Assembly (NCBI GenBank): GCA_016704445.1
Contig: JADJAE010000043.1
Location: 1-64,000, forward strand
Length of the DNA stretch: 64,000 bases
From: Deltaproteobacteria bacterium
GTDB lineage: Bacteria; Myxococcota_A; Polyangia; Polyangiales; Ga0077539
Direction: 5' to 3'
The position numbers and the translations under genes were made by a program. Within the stretch, counting starts at the first letter, position 1, and every line of letters begins with the position of its first letter. The notes under the pieces are model-generated. The model worked only from the letters and a program-made list of their open reading frames with translations, ran no database searches and was not told where the DNA came from. Below are positions 59,355-64,000 of the stretch, piece after piece.

Positions 59355-60023
59355 TCACGGGAGCTTCAGCCCGACGCCCGCCGCGCGGCCCTTCTTCCAC
59401 GCCGCGGCGTCGACCCGCAGCCCCTTCGCCCGCCCGAGGGACAGGTGCTCCTCGGCGAAGCGATCGAGGGCCGCTCGCTCGGCCTCGATGGCCCGGTCGA
59501 TGATCGCGAGCGCCGCTCCCTGCGCCTCGTCGTGCGCCGCGGCATCCGTCGCCCGCAGCCGCTCCGCGATGGCGTCCACGGCGCCCACCCGGAAGGCCTC
59601 GTGCCAGCGCCTCGGGCGGCCCTCCCCGTGCGTCGCCGAGAGCCACTCGATGCGCTTCAAGAGCCACGCCCACAGCGTCGCCACGGCGGCCCGGTCACGG
59701 CCTCGGCCCACCAGCACGATGGCCTCGTCGGAGCCCCTCGACAGCGTGTACGCGAGGCACCCGTTGACCTCCGCCAGGGCGACCGCGAGCACCACCTTCC
59801 AGGGGCGCTGACGGCGGGCGACGTCCAGGGGCTCCGTCCTCGCGTCGACGATGGGGTCGGGGTCTTCCTGGACGCCTCGCTCCGCGTCGAGCCACTGCTC
59901 CAGCCGGTGGCGGGTGATGAGCTCCTGCGCCTTCGCCGCGGCCGAGGCGGCCTCGTGCACGTTGGGCGAGGTCGCCAGCGCCAGCAGCTTCCGAACGCGG
60001 TCGAGGGCCTTCTCCGGGGTCAC
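59355..60023 (-). CDS. DUF2786 domain protein
   Basis: A 222-residue protein. The N-terminal 45 residues are the DUF2786 helix pair (KALDRVRKLLALATSPNVHE then AASAAAKAQELI). The remainder (VVLAVALAEVNGCLAYTLSR; WAWLLKRIEWLSATHGEG) resembles the DUF7168-like companion region. Such proteins occur in phages and plasmids as well as chromosomes; function unknown. Start GTG 60023 lies 14 bp after the stop of the PH-domain gene. The much longer upstream ORF in the same frame is a GC-rich shadow. Confidence 0.8.
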   Translation of the reverse strand: MTPEKALDRVRKLLALATSPNVHEAASAAAKAQELITRHRLEQWLDAERGVQEDPDPIVDARTEPLDVARRQRPWKVVLAVALAEVNGCLAYTLSRGSDEAIVLVGRGRDRAAVATLWAWLLKRIEWLSATHGEGRPRRWHEAFRVGAVDAIAERLRATDAAAHDEAQGAALAIIDRAIEAERAALDRFAEEHLSLGRAKGLRVDAAAWKKGRAAGVGLKLP

Positions 60024-60037
60024 GGCGCGATCTCTGG

Positions 60038-61648
60038 CTACGCCCCGGCGAGGCCGTCGCGGCGCACGAAGGGCCCGGCGTCGGCGCGGCCCAGCAGCGA
60101 GCCCATGCGCTGCTCGATCGCCCCGACGGGCTGGGCGTGGAGCTCGCTGGAGGAGAGGTTCCAGCCGAAGAGGGCGCGGCGAAGGAGGGCCTCGGCGGAG
60201 GCGTCGGCGAAGGCCGCGGAGAGGGCGCTGTAGATCTTGGGCTCGGTCTCCGAGAGAGAGCGCCCTGAGGGCTCGGCGAGGGTGAAGTACGCCCCGCACG
60301 GCGCCTCGGCGATGCGCACGAACACCTGCTGCGACCGGCTTCCCCCGCCGCCCACCCAGCCGATGCCCACCACCGCCAGCATGGCGAGGCCCACCACGCT
60401 GGAGGCGATCATCCGGCCGCTGCCGCCGCCGGTGCGCAGGTCGTACTCCAGCACCTTCCCCCCGTGGACCCAGTGCTGCCGCATCGGCTGGCCGAGGCAC
60501 TGCCAGAGCAGGAACTCCATGTCCACGACCGAGAGCGGCGAGACGCTCGCGGTCGCGTGGCGCGCGTGGCCCTGCCGCAGCGCCTGCTGGAGCAGCCTGG
60601 TGCGCACCACCAGGTCGCGCGCCGCCTCCAGCGGGACGTCGCCCCTCGCGTGCGCGGCGTGCACCAGCTCGAAGAGGGTGGAGACCCGAGGGTCGGGCCA
60701 CGCGAGGGCGCGCAGCGAGGCGAGGGCGCCGGTGGGATCGTCCGCGCCAGGAGGGGCCGCGGGCGCGGCGCGGCGGTGCTCCGGGGGGAGCTGGGTGACG
60801 TTGTAGAGGAAGGCCCCCATGGCCTGCGCGGCCTCGTGCGAGACCACCGTGGGGACCTCCACGCGGTGCCCCGCCACCACCAGCTTGAGCGCGTGGGAGA
60901 CCAGGCCCTTGAAGACCTCCACGGACTGGATCTGCCCGTAGGGGATCTGCATCGGGGAGGAGCCGCTGTTGGTGATGATCCGCCGGTCGGTGAAGGCGAT
61001 GGCGCGGGTGCCGTCGCGGCTCACGGTCTCGTCGACGAGGCCGAGGAGCTCTTCGTCGGAGTCCGGGGCGATCCAGTCGGGGAGGCACCCCGCCGCGACG
61101 TGGAGCGCCGCCGTGGGGATCATGGGCTGCGCGGCGATGCCCTCCGGGCGCAGCCACTGGGCGGCGATGGCCCCCACGGGCCCGGCCGCGGCGCCGTGGC
61201 CGACGGCGAAGCGCCCGCCGCTGCGCACCCACCAGGCGAGCGCGCTCAGCAGCCTGGCGAGCGCGGCGGAGGTCTCTTTGGTGGGCATGCGAGGGAGCAT
61301 CACGGCGCCCTGCGCGGTGTGCAGCACGCCGGCCTCGGCGAGCCCGCGAGGGAAGGTCGGCTCCCACTGGATGAGCTCCAGGGGGATGCGCTGGCGGGGA
61401 GAGTCGAGGTGGAGCGCGAGGGTGGTCAGCAGCGCGCCGCCCTTGCCGGACTGCATCACGGTGCTGTCGAGCAGGGCCACGGGCTGCTCGTGGGGGGCGA
61501 CCTGCGCGAAGGAGAGGGAGCCCTGGAGCTGCTTCGGGGGGATGTCTGGCGCGAAGCGCAGCTCGGTGACCCCGGCGGACCCTGCGGCCAGGCGGAGGAA
61601 GGCGGGGAGCGTGTCGACAGGCAGCGCGTTGGAGGGGTCGCGGTACAT
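60038..61648 (-). CDS. Protein with YokE-like PH domain and one membrane helix
   Basis: A 536-residue protein. The pattern TRAIAFTDRRIITNSG with VDETVSRDG and YGQIQSVEVFKG is a bacterial PH-like (YokE type) domain near residues 205-280; an earlier similar stretch (EQPVALLDSTVMQSGKGGAL, then LLTTLAL) may be a second one. One transmembrane helix (ASSVVGLAMLAVVGIGWVGG) lies near residue 430. Membrane-associated; function unknown. A TACTCT hexamer lies 13 nt before ATG 61648. Confidence 0.68.
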   Translation of the reverse strand: MYRDPSNALPVDTLPAFLRLAAGSAGVTELRFAPDIPPKQLQGSLSFAQVAPHEQPVALLDSTVMQSGKGGALLTTLALHLDSPRQRIPLELIQWEPTFPRGLAEAGVLHTAQGAVMLPRMPTKETSAALARLLSALAWWVRSGGRFAVGHGAAAGPVGAIAAQWLRPEGIAAQPMIPTAALHVAAGCLPDWIAPDSDEELLGLVDETVSRDGTRAIAFTDRRIITNSGSSPMQIPYGQIQSVEVFKGLVSHALKLVVAGHRVEVPTVVSHEAAQAMGAFLYNVTQLPPEHRRAAPAAPPGADDPTGALASLRALAWPDPRVSTLFELVHAAHARGDVPLEAARDLVVRTRLLQQALRQGHARHATASVSPLSVVDMEFLLWQCLGQPMRQHWVHGGKVLEYDLRTGGGSGRMIASSVVGLAMLAVVGIGWVGGGGSRSQQVFVRIAEAPCGAYFTLAEPSGRSLSETEPKIYSALSAAFADASAEALLRRALFGWNLSSSELHAQPVGAIEQRMGSLLGRADAGPFVRRDGLAGA

Positions 61649-61743
61649 GGGGAGGTGCAGGAGAGTAGCCGAGCCGGGGGGGCTCAGGAGATGAGGCCTG
61701 ACGGGTGAGGGGCGCGCCCGCCCACGCCGTCAGTGCCCCCGCG

Positions 61744-62508
61744 CTACCGGGTGCCGGGGATGGGGAGGTTGCCCGGCACCGGCAGCGGGATGGTGTTGCC
61801 CGTCGGCTGCGCGGGGATGCCCGGGAGGGGTACGCCCGGGATGGGCCCCGCGTTGGCGCCGGTGTTGAAGCCCGGCAGCGACGGCGTCGGCAGGGCCGGC
61901 GGCCTCGCCGAGGGGCCGGTGAAGAACCAGTTGCGGCCGGCGGCGCGGGCGCCCGCGTAGACGGTCTGCGCGGCGAGGAGGCAGGGCGTCTCGGTGAGCC
62001 CACGGTGCTCGCCGTGGCAGAGGCTGGTGAGGTCGTCGCGGAGGCGGTCGTCGACGCGGGTGCGGCGCGCCTCGGTGGTGTCGAGCGCGAGGCCCCCGGC
62101 GCCGTAGTTGCGGTAGCCGAACTCGTGGCGGGCGCAGGCCCGGTCGAAGCTGTCGCGGAAGGGCCCGGAGATCTCCCCGAAGGAGCAGCCGCGGCTCTCC
62201 CAGTTGTAGGGAGGCGGGCGCACCCCGCGGAGGTTCTGGAAGGTCTGTAGCGGGAGCTGCATGTAGCCGTCGGCGGTGGCGGTGAGCAGCGCTCGGGGCG
62301 CGCTGGCCGAGAGGGGCGTCGCGGCCGGGGCGTTGCGGACGCGGCGACGGGAGCGGGAGCTTCCGCGCTGCGAGGGCGCGTTGCCGAGCAGGCCGCCGAG
62401 CGCCGTCTGCGCGGCGCCCACGGGGTCGGCGGGGGAGTCCTGCGCGAGGGCGAGAGCCGGCGAGCTGAGACCAGCGAGAGCGAGCGCGACACACACGTGG
62501 AATCTCAT
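61744..62508 (-). CDS. Secreted phospholipase A2-like protein
   Basis: A 254-residue protein: signal peptide (CVALALAGLSSPALALA), then a domain with the prokaryotic PLA2 layout: Cys108 (NWESRGCSFG), FRDSFDRACARHEFGYRNYG (Cys125, His128, Glu129), and TRVDDRLRDDLTSLC (Cys164). His128 corresponds to the catalytic His of CxRHDFGYRN. The Asp normally next to it is Glu here. A Pro-rich tail follows (IPGVPLPGIPAQPTGNTIPL). Likely secreted; lipase activity is inferred from the family only. ATG 62508 follows CACCGT by 6 nt. Confidence 0.75.
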   Translation of the reverse strand: MRFHVCVALALAGLSSPALALAQDSPADPVGAAQTALGGLLGNAPSQRGSSRSRRRVRNAPAATPLSASAPRALLTATADGYMQLPLQTFQNLRGVRPPPYNWESRGCSFGEISGPFRDSFDRACARHEFGYRNYGAGGLALDTTEARRTRVDDRLRDDLTSLCHGEHRGLTETPCLLAAQTVYAGARAAGRNWFFTGPSARPPALPTPSLPGFNTGANAGPIPGVPLPGIPAQPTGNTIPLPVPGNLPIPGTR

Positions 62509-62514
62509 CGGGCG

Positions 62515-62520
62515 ACGGTG
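62515..62520 (-). promoter_or_regulatory. -10-like hexamer CACCGT (minus), 6 nt before ATG 62508
   Basis: CACCGT-CGCCCG-ATG on the minus strand; variant of the recurring pattern. Confidence 0.3.
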
Positions 62521-62559
62521 CCCCAGGCGCCCGGCGGCCACAAGCGGCGGCGCGCGAAC

Positions 62560-63981
62560 TCAGCCCTCGGGCGCGGGCGCCCGGGGGATTCGCAGCGTGA
62601 AGGTCGCGCCGCCCCCTTCGGTCTCGGAGTAGGTGACGGAGCCCTCGTGCGCGAGCGCGACGTTGCGCACGATGGCGAGGCCCAGGCCCGTGCCCGCCGG
62701 GCGGGACGAGTAGAAGGGCGCGAAGACCTTCTCCCGCAAGGCCTCGTCGATGCCCTCGCCGTCGTCGGAGACCCGCAGCGTGAGCGCGTCGCCGTCGTCC
62801 GTGGCGCTCACCCGGACGGCGCGGCAGCGAGGCGCGCGGAGGGCGTTGTCGATGAGGTTGATGAGCGCGCGGCGGCAGAGCTCGGCGTCGACGTGCTCCC
62901 AGGCGAGGTCCGGCGGGACGGTCTGGGTGAGGGCGGGCATCGGGGAGAGGTCCGCGACGCCCGCGCGGGCGGCGTCGACGGCGGTGGCGACCAGCGCGAG
63001 CACCTCCACCCGAGAGCGGCGGAGCGCGCCGGGGCGGCTGAAATCCAGCAGGTCGGTGACGAGCCGCTGGAGCCGCCGGGCCTCCTCGTCGATGATCTTC
63101 AGGAGCATCGACTGCTGCTCGTCGAGCGGTCCGCGGCGCACCGTCGCGAGCACGTTGAACATCACCGCGAGGGGGTTGCGCACCTCGTGGGCCACCATCG
63201 CGGACATCTCCCCGAGGGCCGCGAGGCGCTCCTGCCGCACCAGCGCCTCGCGGGTGTCGCGCAGCGCGCGCAGCGCCGTCTCCAGCGCGCGGGCGTTCTG
63301 CACGAAGCGCGCGACCACGCTCACCCCGACGCCCACGATCACCGCCAGGAACCCGAGGCTCAGCAGGTAGGGCGCGGCCAGCGCGAAGGAGAACACCACG
63401 GTGTCGTGCAGGGCCGTCGCGGCCAGGAAGAGCAGCGCGGCGCCCTGGGCCCTGCCGCCGGGGCCGGGGTCTCGCAGCGTTCGCACGCCGAGCACCGCGA
63501 GCGCGAGGACGTAATAGGTCGGGATCGCGCCGCCCAGGGGCGTAGGGATGACGTCGCGGTAGGTGAGCGCGAGCCACGAGACCTCACGGGCGACGATGCG
63601 GTCGGTGACCGTGAGTCCGGGGATGAGGTTCGCGAGCGCCGCGACGAGGGCGACGCCGACCACGGCGCGCTCCCAGCGCGCGAGCTTGCGGCCCCGCTGC
63701 GCGGCGTCGAAGAAGAACCAGCACGCGCCGTGGAGCCCCGCGAGGAACATGTTGAAGCGCGCGAACCACGCGTACCAGTGCCCGGGCACCGCGAGGGTGG
63801 TGATCGCGTCGCCCGCGGTGAACATCGCCGAGAGCACCGCAGCGAGCGCGTACCAGCGCAGCGAGCGCCAGCCGGGCGCCGTGGAGAAGCCGAGGCTCAG
63901 ACCCGCGAAGGTGAGGGCCGAGAGCGCGGCGCAGAGGGCGATGAGTGCAGGGAGTGACAGAGCGCCGACGATACTCCGCAA
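62560..63981 (-). CDS. Membrane sensor histidine kinase
   Basis: A 473-residue kinase. About six to seven transmembrane helices in residues 1-225, no obvious periplasmic sensor, then a HisKA domain (GEMSAMVAHEVRNPLAVMFN, phospho-accepting His) and HATPase_c (N box NLIDNALRAP, G1 VSDDGEGID, G2 GTGLGLAIVRNVALAHEG). No response regulator is in the window, so it is orphan here. The start is uncertain: TTG 63981 gives the listed length, but a TATCGT hexamer lies inside the first codons (about 63972-63967), so the real start may be a little downstream. Confidence 0.87.
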   Translation of the reverse strand: MRSIVGALSLPALIALCAALSALTFAGLSLGFSTAPGWRSLRWYALAAVLSAMFTAGDAITTLAVPGHWYAWFARFNMFLAGLHGACWFFFDAAQRGRKLARWERAVVGVALVAALANLIPGLTVTDRIVAREVSWLALTYRDVIPTPLGGAIPTYYVLALAVLGVRTLRDPGPGGRAQGAALLFLAATALHDTVVFSFALAAPYLLSLGFLAVIVGVGVSVVARFVQNARALETALRALRDTREALVRQERLAALGEMSAMVAHEVRNPLAVMFNVLATVRRGPLDEQQSMLLKIIDEEARRLQRLVTDLLDFSRPGALRRSRVEVLALVATAVDAARAGVADLSPMPALTQTVPPDLAWEHVDAELCRRALINLIDNALRAPRCRAVRVSATDDGDALTLRVSDDGEGIDEALREKVFAPFYSSRPAGTGLGLAIVRNVALAHEGSVTYSETEGGGATFTLRIPRAPAPEG

Positions 63982-64000
63982 CGGCGGGCTTCACCCCCGC

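Noticed and set aside
59355..62492. Minus-strand ORF of 1045 codons
   Set aside because: Only its last 222 codons (DUF2786) are real; the upstream part is Arg/Pro-rich shadow of the PH-domain and PLA2-like genes.

Overview
The window is very GC-rich DNA from a bacterium, most likely a myxobacterium-type member of the Myxococcota (Polyangia/Sandaracinus-like). I infer this from the gene mix: Hanks-type Ser/Thr kinases with long Pro/Ala tails, PEGA/TPR and VWA proteins, VIT-VWA proteins, Cys-rich lipoproteins and many low-complexity lipoproteins. No rRNA, tRNA or CRISPR was recognised.

Layout. 0.1-6.5 kb: a decayed kinase, a GT-C-like membrane protein, a TPR protein coupled to a sirtuin, and an aldo/keto reductase. 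6.6-7.2 kb: a palindromic repeat element. 7.2-14.9 kb: two lipoproteins, a papain-like protease, an AddA-type helicase, a NUDIX hydrolase and a HAD phosphatase. 14.9-17.8 kb: a MerR regulator coupled to a VIT-VWA protein. 17.9-20.7 kb: a second palindromic element, a membrane protein, a crotonase, and a Y1 (REP-type) transposase inside long inverted repeats. 20.7-32.4 kb: an SRPBCC protein, an arsenite methyltransferase, a lipoprotein carrying an array of knottin-like six-cysteine repeats, a HEAT-like protein, an AddB-type nuclease and two lipoproteins. 32.6-37.8 kb: a kinase / PEGA-TPR / VWA cluster. 37.9-40.3 kb: a complete type II restriction-modification module (methyltransferase, endonuclease, controller) of visibly lower GC, inserted at the end of the VWA gene and bounded by a 451-bp direct duplication of that gene's 3' end. 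40.9-47.1 kb: a YfhO-like membrane protein, ClpB and a saccharopine-dehydrogenase-like enzyme. 47.1-52.4 kb: a minus-strand run of four genes, namely a Septu-like pair (PtuA ATPase and PtuB HNH nuclease) followed by an AAA ATPase and a TPR protein with a degenerate P-loop-like head. This is the best candidate for an undescribed defence arrangement. 52.5-64 kb: a beta-propeller lipoprotein, a haloalkane dehalogenase, an SDR, a DUF2237 protein, TerB-like, DUF2786 and PH-domain proteins, a phospholipase A2-like secreted protein and a sensor histidine kinase.

Two themes cut across the window. (1) At least a dozen genes start 5-14 nt after a TANNNT hexamer, usually followed by CCGC, which suggests leaderless mRNAs. 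(2) Nine genes carry single-base frameshifts, mostly in G/C runs. Either this is residual sequencing error or there is much gene decay. I treat most of these as one gene with an indel and give the break point.
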